A stretch of 64,000 nucleotides of DNA from Cellulomonas palmilytica (GTDB lineage: Bacteria > Actinomycetota > Actinomycetes > Actinomycetales > Cellulomonadaceae), in NCBI RefSeq assembly GCF_021590045.1, contig NZ_CP062221.1:2852001-2916000 (forward strand), written 5' to 3'. The number at the start of each line of letters is the position of its first letter. Positions within the stretch are counted from its first letter, which is position 1. Below are positions 1 to 8,591 of this stretch, in pieces. The notes below the pieces were generated by a model. That model searched no databases. It was not told the origin of the DNA and saw only the letters and a program-made list of their open reading frames with translations. A program made the position numbers and the translations under genes.

Positions 1-2
1 GC

Positions 3-284
3 ACCTCCCAGTACGACGACGCCGAGGACGACGTCGACGCGCAGGAGGGTTTCGTGCCGCCCGAGCCGGGCCCCGTGCTCGGCGGCGACCCGCTGCTCAC
101 CATGGCCTGGTTCGCGGCAGCCGGGATGCCCCTGCTGCTGCTCGTCATCCTCATCGTGTGGCGCGACGCCCCCGCCGCCCTCGTGCAGGCCGCGTGCATC
201 GTCTTCGTCCTGGGCGTCGCGGTGCTGCTGTGGCGGATGCCGCAGCGCCGCGAGCGCCAGGACGACGACGGCGCGGTCGTCTGA
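3..284 (+). CDS. Membrane protein, 3' part of a gene cut by the window edge
   Basis: The frame is open from the first bases of the window, so only the C-terminal 93 residues or so are seen. An acidic stretch (QYDDAEDDVDAQEGF) is followed by a proline-rich turn and two hydrophobic segments, roughly residues 36-51 and 57-75 of the visible part. The end is a basic then acidic cytoplasmic-looking tail. It ends 18 bp before the convergent glucokinase. No catalytic motif is visible and I do not recognise a named family. An internal GTG at 54 could be mistaken for the start, but the upstream codons are coding-like. Confidence 0.7.
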   Translation, partial: TSQYDDAEDDVDAQEGFVPPEPGPVLGGDPLLTMAWFAAAGMPLLLLVILIVWRDAPAALVQAACIVFVLGVAVLLWRMPQRRERQDDDGAVV

Positions 285-302
285 CCGCCGGACCGGCGGG
301 CG

Positions 303-1247
303 TCAGAGCCGGGCGAGGTCGGCCGCGCCGACGATGCCCGCGTCGTTGCCCATCGACGCGACGACGATCGTCGCCTCGGGACGGTGGCCGCGCGCCGAGA
401 GCTGGTCGGCGAAGCCCTTGCGCGCAGGCTCGAGGACGAGGTCCCCGGCTGCGGCCACGCCGCCACCGATCACGATCATCGCGGGGTCGAGCAGCGCCGC
501 GACGGACGCCGCGCCCTCGCCGACCCACCGGCCCAGCTCCGCGAGGAGCTGCACCGCGAGCTCGTCGCCCTCCTGAGCCGCCTGCGTGACGTGGGGGCCG
601 ACGATCTTCTCGGCCGAGCCGCCCGCGAGCTCGAGGATGCGGACCGCGCGGTCCGGGTACGCCACGGCGGCGGCCTGCGCGTCGCGCACGAGCGCGCTGC
701 CCGACGCGTACTGCTCCCAGCAGCCCTCGTGGCCGCAGCCGCAGTAGTGCCCGCCGGGGACGACGCGCATGTGGCCGACCTCGGCCGCGACGCCGGCGAA
801 GCCGCGCACCAGCGTGCCGTTGGACACGACCGCACCGCCGAGGCCCGTGCCGATCGTCAGCGTCAGCATGTCGTCCACGTCGCGCGCCGCGCCGAAGCGG
901 AACTCGGCCCAGCCCGCGGCGTTCGCGTCGTTCTCGACGACGATCTCGACCCTGTCCTCGACGAGCGCCGCGATCCGGTCGCGCAGCGGGTACTCGCGCC
1001 ACGCGATGTTCGGCGCGAACAGCACGCCCGACCGGTCCGCCGCGACGAACCCGGCGGCGGCGAGGCCGATCGCACCGACCTTGTGCTGGGCCGCGAGCTC
1101 CGCGTACGCGTCCGCGATCGCCGCGTCGATGCTCGCGACGTCGTCGGGCTCGGTGTCACGGCGCGTCTTCGCCAGGATCCGACCCTCGTCGTCGACCACA
1201 CCGACGGCGATCTTCGTCCCGCCGATGTCCACCCCGATGGCGTGCAT
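303..1247 (-). CDS. ROK-family glucokinase
   Basis: Predicted ATP-dependent (or polyphosphate-using) glucose kinase feeding glycolysis, cytoplasmic, 314 residues, the usual ROK length. The N-terminal phosphate-binding loop DIGGTK is at residues 7-12. END-N around 105-109 holds the catalytic aspartate. TIGTGLGG is near 131-138. The ROK zinc motif CGCGHEGCWE lies near 169-178. The ATG at 1247 is chosen because DIGGTK then sits at the very N-terminus; an open frame extends 53 codons further upstream through repeats and is not believed. The neighbouring divergent gene is an acyl-CoA synthetase. Regulatory ROK proteins carry an N-terminal HTH, which this one lacks, so an enzyme is more likely. Confidence 0.93.
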   Translation of the reverse strand: MHAIGVDIGGTKIAVGVVDDEGRILAKTRRDTEPDDVASIDAAIADAYAELAAQHKVGAIGLAAAGFVAADRSGVLFAPNIAWREYPLRDRIAALVEDRVEIVVENDANAAGWAEFRFGAARDVDDMLTLTIGTGLGGAVVSNGTLVRGFAGVAAEVGHMRVVPGGHYCGCGHEGCWEQYASGSALVRDAQAAAVAYPDRAVRILELAGGSAEKIVGPHVTQAAQEGDELAVQLLAELGRWVGEGAASVAALLDPAMIVIGGGVAAAGDLVLEPARKGFADQLSARGHRPEATIVVASMGNDAGIVGAADLARL

Positions 1248-1298
1248 GCGTCTCGTGCTCCCGATGAAGTGTGTGCTGCGGCCGCGGCTGACGCCGTG

Positions 1299-1346
1299 GC
1301 CGGTGGTTCGGCCGGTCGTCCGGCCGGTGGTTCCGCCGGTGACGCC
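1299..1346. repeat. Four imperfect 12-bp tandem units
   Basis: Four head-to-tail copies beginning GCCGGT (GCCGGTGGTTCG, GCCGGTCGTCCG, GCCGGTGGTTCC, GCCGGTGACGCC) lie in the 296-bp divergent gap between the glucokinase and the acyl-CoA synthetase. The rest of the gap (1248-1543) shows a TATCCT hexamer at 1504-1509 that could serve the synthetase. Nothing else is recognisable. Confidence 0.6.
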
Positions 1347-1543
1347 GGTGGTTCGGCCGCGACGGCTGCGAGGCCGTCGTTGACGGCGTGCGCCCGGCGC
1401 CCCCACGCTAGCGCCAACCCGGGCACGCTCGTACGCGAGTCCGTCCGGGCGACCACGCGAGGTTAACGCGTGCGGGTGGCCGACGACCTGGACGGACGTC
1501 CCGTATCCTCGTCGGACCCGTCGCCTCTGCCAATGGAGCCAGA

Positions 1544-3367
1544 ATGGTCGAGTTCAGCACACCGTTGCTCGTCGAGATCCCGCGCGATCGCAACCTCAAC
1601 GACCTGTTCGCGGAACGGCTCGCGGCCGACCCGGACGGCGTGGTCGTGGAGCACAAGACCGAGCAGAGCGGCCCCTGGATCCCGATCACCACGCGCGAGC
1701 TCGACGCCGAGATCGTCGCCGTCGCGAAGGGCCTGGTCGCCAAGGGCGTCGCACCGGGCGACCGCGTCGGGATCATGTCGCGCACGCGCTACGAGTGGAC
1801 GCTCCTCGACTGGGCGATCTGGGCGGCGGGCGCCGTCACCGTGCCGATCTACGAGACGTCGTCGGCCGAGCAGGTCTCCTGGATCCTCACCGACGCGGGC
1901 GTGTCCGTGCTCGTCGTCGAGAGCGCCGCCAACGCCGCGACCGTCGACGAGGTCCGCGCGGAGGCGCCCGACCTGCGCGAGGTCCTGACGATCGACGACG
2001 GTGCGATCGAGACGCTGGTCGCCGCGGGGGCGGAGGTCGCCGACGACGAGGTCGCGCGCCGCCGGTCGGTCGCGGACCTGTCGAGCATCGCGACCGTCAT
2101 CTACACCTCCGGCACGACCGGCCGCCCCAAGGGCGTCGAGCTGACGCACGGGAACTTCTACGAGCTCACCGTCAACGCGGTCGAGGGGCTCCAGGAGGTC
2201 GTCTCCGACCCGGGCGCGCGCACGCTGCTGTTCCTGCCGATGGCGCACGTGTTCGCGCGGTTCATCCACGTGCTGTGCATCCCCGCGGGCGCGGTCCTCG
2301 GGCACTCGTCCGACACGCGCACGCTGATCGAGGACCTCGGCAGCTTCCGGCCGACGTTCGTGCTGGCGGTCCCCCGCGTGTTCGAGAAGGTCTACAACGG
2401 CGCCGAGCAGAAGGCCGCCGCGGGCGGCAAGGCCGCGATCTTCCAGCGCGCGGCGAAGACCTCGATCGTCTACTCGCGCGCCCTGGACGACCCGAAGGGC
2501 CCGAGCCCGTGGCTGCGCCTGCAGCACAAGGTCGCCGACGTGCTGGTGCTCCACAAGATCCGGGCGCTGCTCGGCGGCCAGGCACGCTGGGCGATCTCGG
2601 GCGGCGCGCCGCTCGGCGAGCGCCTCGGGCACTTCTACCGCGGCGTCGGCCTCCACGTGCTCGAGGGCTACGGCCTCACCGAGACGACCGCCCCCGCCAC
2701 GGTGAACCTCCCCGCGCGGACGAAGATCGGGACCGTCGGCGTGCCGCTGCCCGGCACGTCCGTGCGGATCGCGGAGGACGGCGAGGTCGAGGTCAAGGGC
2801 ATCCAGGTGTTCCGCGGCTACCACGACAACGAGGCCGCGACCGCGGAGTCGCTGACGGACGGGTGGTTCCGCACGGGCGACCTCGGGTCGCTCGACGACG
2901 AGGGCTTCCTGGCCATCACGGGCCGCAAGAAGGAGATCATCGTCACCGCCGGCGGCAAGAACGTCGCACCCGCGGTGCTCGAGGACCGGCTGCGCGGGCA
3001 CCCGCTCATCAGCCAGGTCGTGGTCGTCGGCGACCAGCGCGCGTACATCGGGGCGCTCGTGACGCTCGACCCCGAAGGTGTGCCCGGCTGGCTGACGGCG
3101 CACGGCAAGCCGGCCCTCACGCTCGAGGAGGCCGCGAAGGACCCCGACGTGCTCGCGTCCATCGACAAGGCCGTCGCGCGCGCGAACAAGGCCGTCTCGC
3201 GCGCCGAGTCGATCCGCCGCTACCGCATCCTCGACACCGACCTCACGATCGCGAACGGCTACCTCACGCCCAAGCTCAGCGTGAAGCGCGCCCTCGTCCT
3301 CAAGGACTTCGCCGCGGACGTCGAGGCGCTGTACGACCCGACGACCGGCGGGCACGACGTCGGCTGA
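1544..3367 (+). CDS. Long-chain fatty-acid--CoA ligase (AMP-forming)
   Basis: Activates fatty acids to acyl-CoA via an acyl-adenylate; 607 residues, typical of actinobacterial FadD15-type enzymes. The AMP-binding P-loop YTSGTTGRPKG is near residue 187. GYGLTET (A5 motif) is near 375. GWFRTGDLG (A7) is near 442, followed by the hinge and GRKKEIIVTAGGKN with the catalytic-loop lysines. The ATG at 1544 follows a GGAG ribosome site at 1535-1538. A 19-bp hairpin downstream separates it from the convergent small gene. The exact chain length is not visible from sequence. Confidence 0.93.
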   Translation: MVEFSTPLLVEIPRDRNLNDLFAERLAADPDGVVVEHKTEQSGPWIPITTRELDAEIVAVAKGLVAKGVAPGDRVGIMSRTRYEWTLLDWAIWAAGAVTVPIYETSSAEQVSWILTDAGVSVLVVESAANAATVDEVRAEAPDLREVLTIDDGAIETLVAAGAEVADDEVARRRSVADLSSIATVIYTSGTTGRPKGVELTHGNFYELTVNAVEGLQEVVSDPGARTLLFLPMAHVFARFIHVLCIPAGAVLGHSSDTRTLIEDLGSFRPTFVLAVPRVFEKVYNGAEQKAAAGGKAAIFQRAAKTSIVYSRALDDPKGPSPWLRLQHKVADVLVLHKIRALLGGQARWAISGGAPLGERLGHFYRGVGLHVLEGYGLTETTAPATVNLPARTKIGTVGVPLPGTSVRIAEDGEVEVKGIQVFRGYHDNEAATAESLTDGWFRTGDLGSLDDEGFLAITGRKKEIIVTAGGKNVAPAVLEDRLRGHPLISQVVVVGDQRAYIGALVTLDPEGVPGWLTAHGKPALTLEEAAKDPDVLASIDKAVARANKAVSRAESIRRYRILDTDLTIANGYLTPKLSVKRALVLKDFAADVEALYDPTTGGHDVG

Positions 3368-3387
3368 CGGCGCGTCGAGAGCGAGCC

Positions 3388-3427
3388 CCGGACGGGCGGG
3401 AGGTCCACGGACCTCCCGCCCGTCCGG
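3388..3427. terminator. Bidirectional hairpin terminator
   Basis: Perfect 19-nt inverted repeat (3388-3406 against 3409-3427) between the convergent acyl-CoA synthetase and the 80-residue Cys-rich protein. No U-tract follows, as is common in high-GC actinobacteria. Confidence 0.75.
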
Positions 3428-3445
3428 CGTCTTCGCCGTACGGCC

Positions 3446-3688
3446 TCACCCGCCCTCGGCCATCCGCAGCGGCGGCACGAGCCGCAGCTGCGACAACGTG
3501 CCGAGCGCCGCTCGCTCCGCCTCGTCGAGCTCGAACACCGGCGGCCGCTCGCGCACGTCCGCGACCCGACCGTCGTCCCCGCCCGCACCGCCGGCGCCGC
3601 GTCGTCGCGGCACCTCGAGCACGAACGTGACGACGCAGTCGCCGCACGCGGCCGGTCCGGCGACACACCCCTCGCAGTCGATGATCAT
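3446..3688 (-). CDS. Small CxxC/CxxC protein, function unknown
   Basis: An 80-residue protein. The N-terminal third has four cysteines spaced C-x2-C-x6-C-x2-C (Cys5, Cys8, Cys15, Cys18), next to a beta-like stretch VVTFVLEV. A Gly/Arg/Asp-rich linker follows, then a helical end containing ELDEAERAAL and VPPLR. The paired cysteines suggest a metal site or a redox pair. The start is supported by a TAGCGT hexamer 7 nt upstream of the ATG. It lies just downstream of the NYN-domain gene on the same strand but has its own promoter-like hexamer. I do not know a function. Confidence 0.72.
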   Translation of the reverse strand: MIIDCEGCVAGPAACGDCVVTFVLEVPRRRGAGGAGGDDGRVADVRERPPVFELDEAERAALGTLSQLRLVPPLRMAEGG

Positions 3689-3695
3689 GAGCCGG

Positions 3696-3701
3696 ACGCT
3701 A
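3696..3701 (-). promoter_or_regulatory. -10 hexamer TAGCGT of a leaderless promoter
   Basis: TAGCGT on the minus strand ends 7 nt before the ATG at 3688. It matches the TANNNT-to-start-codon spacing seen repeatedly in this window. Confidence 0.55.
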
Positions 3702-3768
3702 GGACCGACCTCCGACACGCCCGGTGACACGCCGCGCGGACGTCCGTCGGACGGACCCCGCGCTCCCG

Positions 3769-5127
3769 TCAGGAGTGCCGCAGCCGCGCGACGAGCGTCG
3801 CCGACGGCACCACGTACGCGCCGCGGGCCTCGACGTCGCGGGCGACCTCCTGGTCGCTCGTCACGACGACCACCACGCGACCCACGGGCTCGGCCTGCAC
3901 GAGCCGGCGGATGAGGTCGTCGGCGATCTCCCCCACCGAGAACCGCACCCGCACGCCGTGCGCGAGGGTGCCCGGCGCGAGCGGCGTCGGCCGGCCGTCG
4001 AAGCAGCACGTGACCTCCGCACCCGTGCGCGTCGCCAGGCCCGCGAGACCGTCGACGAGCAGGCGCCGCTGACGCTCCAGCGTGAGCTCGGCGTAACCCG
4101 TCTTCGTCACGTTGTACCCGTCGACGACGAGGTGCGCGCGCGGCTGGCGCAGCAGCTCGTCCAGCAACCCCGGGTCGTCGACGTGCCGGCCGCGCGAGCC
4201 GAGGCGTGCCGGAGCGGCCTCCTGCGGCGGCGCGACGAGGTCGGCGGGCAGGTCGGTGGTCGGCGGGAGGGCGAGCTCGGTGCGCAGCCCGCTCGCGGCG
4301 TCCACGATCGTGTCGAGCAGCAGCCGCACGCGTGCGTCCGCGAGCTTGCGGGCGACCCGGAGCTCGGCGCGTGCCGCGGTCCGCTCCGCGTCGGCCGCGC
4401 GCCGCTCGTCGCCCGCGACCTCGAGCGCCGTCGCGGCCTCGTCCCGCGCCGCGCGCGCCTGCGCGAGCTCCTCGGCGGCCTGCTCGAGCGCGCGGCGGCC
4501 CTCCGCACGCGCGCGGTCCGCGTCCGAGCGCAGCTTGCGGGCCTGCTTGCGCAGCGTCGCGACCTCCTCGAGCGCGGCGTCGCGCTCGGCTCGGGCCCGG
4601 TCGAGCTCGTCGGACAGCCGCGCCACGGTGTCGGACGGCGCACCGGCCCCCGCGGCTCGGGCCTCGGGTGCCGCGGCCGGGAGCAGCGCCCGCCAGTCCG
4701 CGCCCAGGAGCCACGCCCCCGCCGCCGCGGCGAGCGAGGGCTGCGGTGCAGCCGGAGGCGCGGGAGCGTCCTCGCCTGCACGCTCGTCGTCGGGCCGGGC
4801 CGGCTCGCCGTCCGGCTCGCCGTCGCCGGACCCGTCCTCACGGTCTTCGGGCCCGACGGCCTCGTCGTGCTCGGCGACACCCAGCGCCGCCGCGAGGTCC
4901 GGGTGCTCCCCCGCCCAGGTCCGCGCGGTGCGCGAGCGGAAGTGCTCGTCGGCCAGGGCTCCCCACAACGGGACGGCCCCCGCCGTCGCGCGCTTCGCCG
5001 GGGCGAACGCCGCGACGCGCCGGAGCGCGGGCGGCACCGCGCTCGGGTCGTACCCCGCGAGCGTGCGCGCGGCGACCGCGACGAGCTCGGCCCGCAGCGA
5101 CGCCGGGACCTGCGCGTCGTCGACCAT
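3769..5127 (-). CDS. NYN/YacP-type nuclease-domain protein with coiled coil
   Basis: 452 residues in three parts. The N-terminal about 110 residues form a helical domain (PPALRRVAAFAPAKR and similar). An acidic linker and a heptad-like Arg/Glu/Ala coiled coil cover roughly 165-285. The C-terminal NYN (PIN-like) domain from about 330 shows VDGYN for the first catalytic aspartate, CCFDG, and TSDQEVARD near the end. Relatives of this domain are RNases such as Bacillus Rae1/YacP. Coiled-coil fusions are common in actinobacteria, but the substrate is unknown. It is transcribed divergently from the exonuclease-UvrC gene, and both starts look leaderless. Confidence 0.82.
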   Translation of the reverse strand: MVDDAQVPASLRAELVAVAARTLAGYDPSAVPPALRRVAAFAPAKRATAGAVPLWGALADEHFRSRTARTWAGEHPDLAAALGVAEHDEAVGPEDREDGSGDGEPDGEPARPDDERAGEDAPAPPAAPQPSLAAAAGAWLLGADWRALLPAAAPEARAAGAGAPSDTVARLSDELDRARAERDAALEEVATLRKQARKLRSDADRARAEGRRALEQAAEELAQARAARDEAATALEVAGDERRAADAERTAARAELRVARKLADARVRLLLDTIVDAASGLRTELALPPTTDLPADLVAPPQEAAPARLGSRGRHVDDPGLLDELLRQPRAHLVVDGYNVTKTGYAELTLERQRRLLVDGLAGLATRTGAEVTCCFDGRPTPLAPGTLAHGVRVRFSVGEIADDLIRRLVQAEPVGRVVVVVTSDQEVARDVEARGAYVVPSATLVARLRHS

Positions 5128-5133
5128 GGCGTC

Positions 5134-5139
5134 ACCCTA
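5134..5139 (-). promoter_or_regulatory. -10 hexamer TAGGGT of a leaderless promoter
   Basis: TAGGGT on the minus strand, 6 nt from the ATG at 5127 of the NYN-domain gene. Confidence 0.6.
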
Positions 5140-5197
5140 GGGCGCGCGGTGCGCGACACGCGCGGCGGGGCCGACGGGGCGTGTCGGAACGCCGGGG

Positions 5198-5203
5198 TAC
5201 GGT
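5198..5203 (+). promoter_or_regulatory. -10 hexamer TACGGT of a leaderless promoter
   Basis: TACGGT, 7 nt from the ATG at 5211. It supports that ATG over an open frame that continues about 1 kb upstream. Confidence 0.6.
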
Positions 5204-5210
5204 CCGGGAC

Positions 5211-7151
5211 ATGCGTTCGAGCCTGCACCGCCTGCGCCCCGTCTGGGTGGGCGACCCGGTGCCGGGGCCGGGAGAGGGCGGCGCGACGACGGGCGGTCCG
5301 ACGACGGGCGGACCGAAGACGGGCGGCCCCACACCCGTGCAGCTCGCGCTCGACGAGATCGGCACCCCGCTCGCCGAGGTGACGTTCGTGGTCGTCGACC
5401 TCGAGACGACGGGTGGGACCCCCGCGGAGTGCGGCATCACCGAGATCGGCGCGGTCAAGGTGCGCGGCGGCGAGGTGCTCGGCGAGTTCCAGACGCTCGT
5501 CGACCCAGGCGGGCCGGTCCCCCCGTTCATCCAGGTGCTCACGGGCATCACGTCGTCCATGCTCGTCGGCGCACCGCCGATCGAGGAGGTCCTGCCCTCG
5601 TTCCTGGAGTTCGCGCACGGCAGCGTGCTCGTGGCGCACAACGCGCCGTTCGACGTGGGGTTCCTGCGCGCCGCCGCGGCCCGCACCGGGCACGCGTGGC
5701 CGGGCTACCGCGTGGTCGACACGGTGCGGCTCGCGCGCCGCGTCGTGACGCGCGACGAGGCGCCCAACCACAAGCTCGGGACGCTCGCCGCGCTGTTCGG
5801 CGCGCAGGTCACGCCCAACCACCGCGCGCTCGAGGACGCCCGCGCCACGGTCGACGTGCTGCACGCGCTGCTCGGCCGCCTCGGTCCGCTCGGCGTCACC
5901 CACCTCGAGGACCTCGCGACCGCGACCGACCCGGTACCGCAGGAGGTGCGGCGCAAGCGCACCCTCGCGGACGGCCTGCCCGACGCGCCCGGCGTGTACC
6001 TGTTCCGCGGCCCGAACGAGGAGGTCCTCTACGTCGGGACGTCGACGACGTCGCTGCGCACCCGCGTGCGCTCGTACTTCACGTCGTCCGAGAAGCGCGG
6101 CCGCATCCAGGAGATGGTGCGCATCGCCGAACGCGTCGACCCGGTGGTGTGCGCGACGCCGCTCGAGGCACGCGTGCGCGAGCTGCGGCTCATCGCGGAG
6201 CACTCCCCCCGCTACAACCGCCGGTCCCGCTTCCCCGAACGGATGCCCTGGGTCCGGCTGACGAGCGAGCCCTACCCGCGCCTGTCCGTCGTGCGCGAGG
6301 TTCGCGACGAGCCGGGCGCCGCGTACATCGGCCCGTTCGGCTCGCAGGGCTCCGCGCAGCTCGCGCTCGAGGCGCTGCAGGAGTCCTTCCCGGTGCGGCA
6401 GTGCACACGCCGGCTGCCGCTCGTGGCCGCTCCCGGGGCGTCCGCGTGCGCGCTCGCCGACATGGGGCGGTGCGGCGCGCCGTGCGTCGGCGGGCAGGAC
6501 GCCCATGCCTACGCCTCGGTGACCGACCGGGTGCGGGCCGCGATGCTCGGCGACCCCGCGCCCGTCGTCGGGGCCCACGCCGAGCGCATCGAGGCACTCG
6601 TCGCGCAGCAGCGCTACGAGGAGGCCGCGACCGTACGCGACCGCCTGGGGGCGTTCCTGCGCGGCGCCGCCCGCGCGCAGCGCGTGGGTCCGGTCGCGCG
6701 CTGCGCGGAGGTCGTCGCGGCGCGCCGCAGCGACGACGGGGGCTGGGAGATCGTCCTCGTCCGCCACGGCCGGCTCGCGGCGACCGCACGCGTCGACCGG
6801 ACGACCGACCCGCGGCCGACCATCGCGACGCTGCGGGCGACCGCCGAGCACGTGCCCGTGCCGGTCGCCCCGGCCGCTGCCGCCCACCCCGAGGAGGCCG
6901 ACCTCGTCCTCGACTGGCTCGAGCGGCCCGGCGTGCGGATCGTCGACGTCGTCGGGGTGTGGGCACTGCCGGTGCGGACCGCACTCGGCGACGTCGAGCC
7001 CGCAGCCGCGATCGCGGCGCACGCGGCGGCGGTGACGGGCCGTGCCGTGCCGCCCCACGGCCGGGTCGCGGGTCGCGACGACGCGGCGACGCCCGTCGAC
7101 CTCGAGCGGGTCGTCGCCGACGCGCCGGACGCGATGCCGCGCACCGCCTGA
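5211..7151 (+). CDS. DEDDh exonuclease fused to UvrC-like GIY-YIG endonuclease
   Basis: 646 residues. A short N-terminus with three TTGGP-type repeats (about 25-40) precedes a DNA polymerase epsilon-like 3'-5' exonuclease. VVDLETTG near 61-68 holds the DEDDh D and E, and HNAPFD and NHRALEDA hold the remaining acidic residues and histidine. From about 258 the UvrC N-terminal part begins with PGVYLF and YVGTS (GIY-YIG), then a Cys cluster (CALADMGRCGAPC) and a UvrB-binding-like QQRYEEAATVRDRL. The UvrC C-terminal RNase H-like nuclease and HhH are absent, as in Cho-type proteins. Such exonuclease-UvrC fusions are known in Actinobacteria; a role in excision repair is inferred. Confidence 0.9.
   Translation: MRSSLHRLRPVWVGDPVPGPGEGGATTGGPTTGGPKTGGPTPVQLALDEIGTPLAEVTFVVVDLETTGGTPAECGITEIGAVKVRGGEVLGEFQTLVDPGGPVPPFIQVLTGITSSMLVGAPPIEEVLPSFLEFAHGSVLVAHNAPFDVGFLRAAAARTGHAWPGYRVVDTVRLARRVVTRDEAPNHKLGTLAALFGAQVTPNHRALEDARATVDVLHALLGRLGPLGVTHLEDLATATDPVPQEVRRKRTLADGLPDAPGVYLFRGPNEEVLYVGTSTTSLRTRVRSYFTSSEKRGRIQEMVRIAERVDPVVCATPLEARVRELRLIAEHSPRYNRRSRFPERMPWVRLTSEPYPRLSVVREVRDEPGAAYIGPFGSQGSAQLALEALQESFPVRQCTRRLPLVAAPGASACALADMGRCGAPCVGGQDAHAYASVTDRVRAAMLGDPAPVVGAHAERIEALVAQQRYEEAATVRDRLGAFLRGAARAQRVGPVARCAEVVAARRSDDGGWEIVLVRHGRLAATARVDRTTDPRPTIATLRATAEHVPVPVAPAAAAHPEEADLVLDWLERPGVRIVDVVGVWALPVRTALGDVEPAAAIAAHAAAVTGRAVPPHGRVAGRDDAATPVDLERVVADAPDAMPRTA
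5285..5329 (+). repeat. Three 15-bp tandem units coding TTGGP-type repeats
   Basis: Units 5285-5299, 5300-5314 and 5315-5329 differ by a few bases and encode a Thr/Gly/Pro linker at the N-terminus of the exonuclease-UvrC protein, before the nuclease fold. Confidence 0.7.
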
Positions 7152-7175
7152 CCCCCGCGCGGCATGATGGCGCTC

Positions 7176-7457
7176 ATGCTGACCGCCATCGTCCTCATCG
7201 AGACCGACGCCGCCCGGATCCCCGAGGTGGCCTCGCAGATCGCCGACATCCGCGGCGTCAGCGAGGTCTACTCGGTGACCGGCGAGGTGGACCTCATCGC
7301 CCTCGTCCGCGTGCGCGAGCACGACGACCTCGCCGATGTCATCGCCGACCGGGTGAGCAAGGTCGAGGGCGTGCTGCGCACGCAGACGTACATCGCGTTC
7401 CGCACGTACAGCCAGCACGACCTCGACCAGGCGTTCGCGCTCGGGCTCGAGGACTGA
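7176..7457 (+). CDS. Stand-alone Lrp/AsnC ligand-binding (RAM) domain protein
   Basis: 93 residues forming one RAM/ACT-like beta-alpha-beta-beta-alpha-beta domain: TAIVLIETD, then VSEVYSVTGEVDLIALVRV and VLRTQTYIAFRTYS. This is the effector-binding and oligomerisation half of Lrp/AsnC regulators; the DNA-binding HTH is missing. It is complete rather than truncated, since single-domain members are common. The ATG at 7176 is preferred over the one at 7164 because it opens the first strand directly and lies 7 nt from a CATGAT hexamer. It could modulate a full-length Lrp partner or sense amino acids; the neighbouring trpD gives only weak context. Confidence 0.85.
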   Translation: MLTAIVLIETDAARIPEVASQIADIRGVSEVYSVTGEVDLIALVRVREHDDLADVIADRVSKVEGVLRTQTYIAFRTYSQHDLDQAFALGLED

Positions 7458-7547
7458 CCGCGGCGCGGTGCGCGCGGGCGGACCCGCCGCGCACCGCGAC
7501 CCACGCCGGTCCTGGTCCTCGTCCCCGGTCGCTGAGGCCGAGTCGGC

Positions 7548-8591
7548 TCAGGCGCTCGCGCGGCGCCAGCGCTCGAGCGACTCGCGTGCGGCTCCCGAGT
7601 CGACGGCCGTGCGCGCGTGCTCCACGCCCGCGGCCAGCCGCTCGAGGAGCGTGCCCTCGCCCGTGCCGGGCAGGGTGCCGTCCGCGACGAGCGCCGCGGC
7701 GGCGTTGAGCAGCACGGTCTCGCGCACCGGTCCCGGCTCTCCGTCGAGCAGCGCTCGGGCGACCCCCGCGTTGTGCGCCGCGTCGGCGCCCCGCAGCGAG
7801 GCCAGCTCGACGCGCGCGACCCCGAGGTCCCCCCAGTCGACGACGTGCTCGTCGACCCGCCCGTCGGCGACCTGCCAGATGCGTGTCGCGGCGGTCGGCG
7901 CGATCTCGTCCAGACCGTCCTCGCCACGGAACACGAGCGCGCTCACGCCCCGGCGGGCGAGCACGCCCGCGATGAGCGGTCCCATGCGGCCGTCACCCAC
8001 GCCGATCGCGGCGGCCGGAGGCTGCGCGGGGTTGGTGAGCGGGCCGAGGAAGTTGAACGCCGTCGCGATGCCCAGCCCCGCGCGGGCGACCGCGGTGTGC
8101 CGGAACGACGGGTGGAACACCTGCGCGAAGCAGAACGTGATGCCGGCCTCGGTCGCGATCTGCGCGACCCGCTCGGGAGTGTGGTCCAGCCGGATGCCGA
8201 GCTGCTCGAGGACGTCCGCGGAGCCCGACGACGACGACGCCGCGCGGTTGCCGTGCTTGACCACGCGCAGGCCCGTGCCCGCGATGACGAGCGACGCCAT
8301 CGTCGAGATGTTCACCGTGTGCGCGCGGTCGCCGCCGGTCCCGACGATGTCCACCGTGCGCCCGGGCACCTCGATGCGGTGCGCGTGCGCGAGCATCGTC
8401 TCGGCGAGCCCGATGAGCTCCTCGACCGTCTCCCCCTTGGCGCGCAGACCCACGAGGAAGCCCGCGATCTGCACGGGCGACGCCTCGCCGCGCATGATCT
8501 CGTCCATCGCCCACGACGTCTGCTCCGCCGTGAGGTCCTGACGCGCGACGAGACCCGTCAGCAGGTCGGGCCAGGTGGTGGCGGGGCTCAT
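7548..8591 (-). CDS. trpD: Anthranilate phosphoribosyltransferase
   Basis: Transfers phosphoribosyl from PRPP to anthranilate, the second committed step of tryptophan synthesis; cytoplasmic, 347 residues. Diagnostic motifs are [16 protein letters not shown] (PRPP pyrophosphate site, about 83-98), [19 protein letters not shown] (about 109-127) and the GPLTNPA stretch. The ATG at 8591 overlaps the stop of the upstream receiver-like gene by 4 nt (ATGA), so the two are probably translated together. Other trp genes are not in the window. The C-terminus ([15 protein letters not shown]) matches normal family length. Confidence 0.96.
   Translation of the reverse strand: MSPATTWPDLLTGLVARQDLTAEQTSWAMDEIMRGEASPVQIAGFLVGLRAKGETVEELIGLAETMLAHAHRIEVPGRTVDIVGTGGDRAHTVNISTMASLVIAGTGLRVVKHGNRAASSSSGSADVLEQLGIRLDHTPERVAQIATEAGITFCFAQVFHPSFRHTAVARAGLGIATAFNFLGPLTNPAQPPAAAIGVGDGRMGPLIAGVLARRGVSALVFRGEDGLDEIAPTAATRIWQVADGRVDEHVVDWGDLGVARVELASLRGADAAHNAGVARALLDGEPGPVRETVLLNAAAALVADGTLPGTGEGTLLERLAAGVEHARTAVDSGAARESLERWRRASA

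Noticed and set aside
1248..1406. N-terminal extension of the glucokinase upstream of 1247
   Set aside because: It reads through 12-bp repeats as Thr-Thr-Gly-Arg and would push the phosphate loop away from the N-terminus.
4107..7418. An 1103-codon minus-strand frame opposite the exonuclease-UvrC gene
   Set aside because: Low-complexity composition and full overlap with well-supported genes on both strands.
7164..7457. Complete Lrp/AsnC regulator
   Set aside because: There is no HTH-coding sequence upstream in frame; only the ligand-binding half exists.
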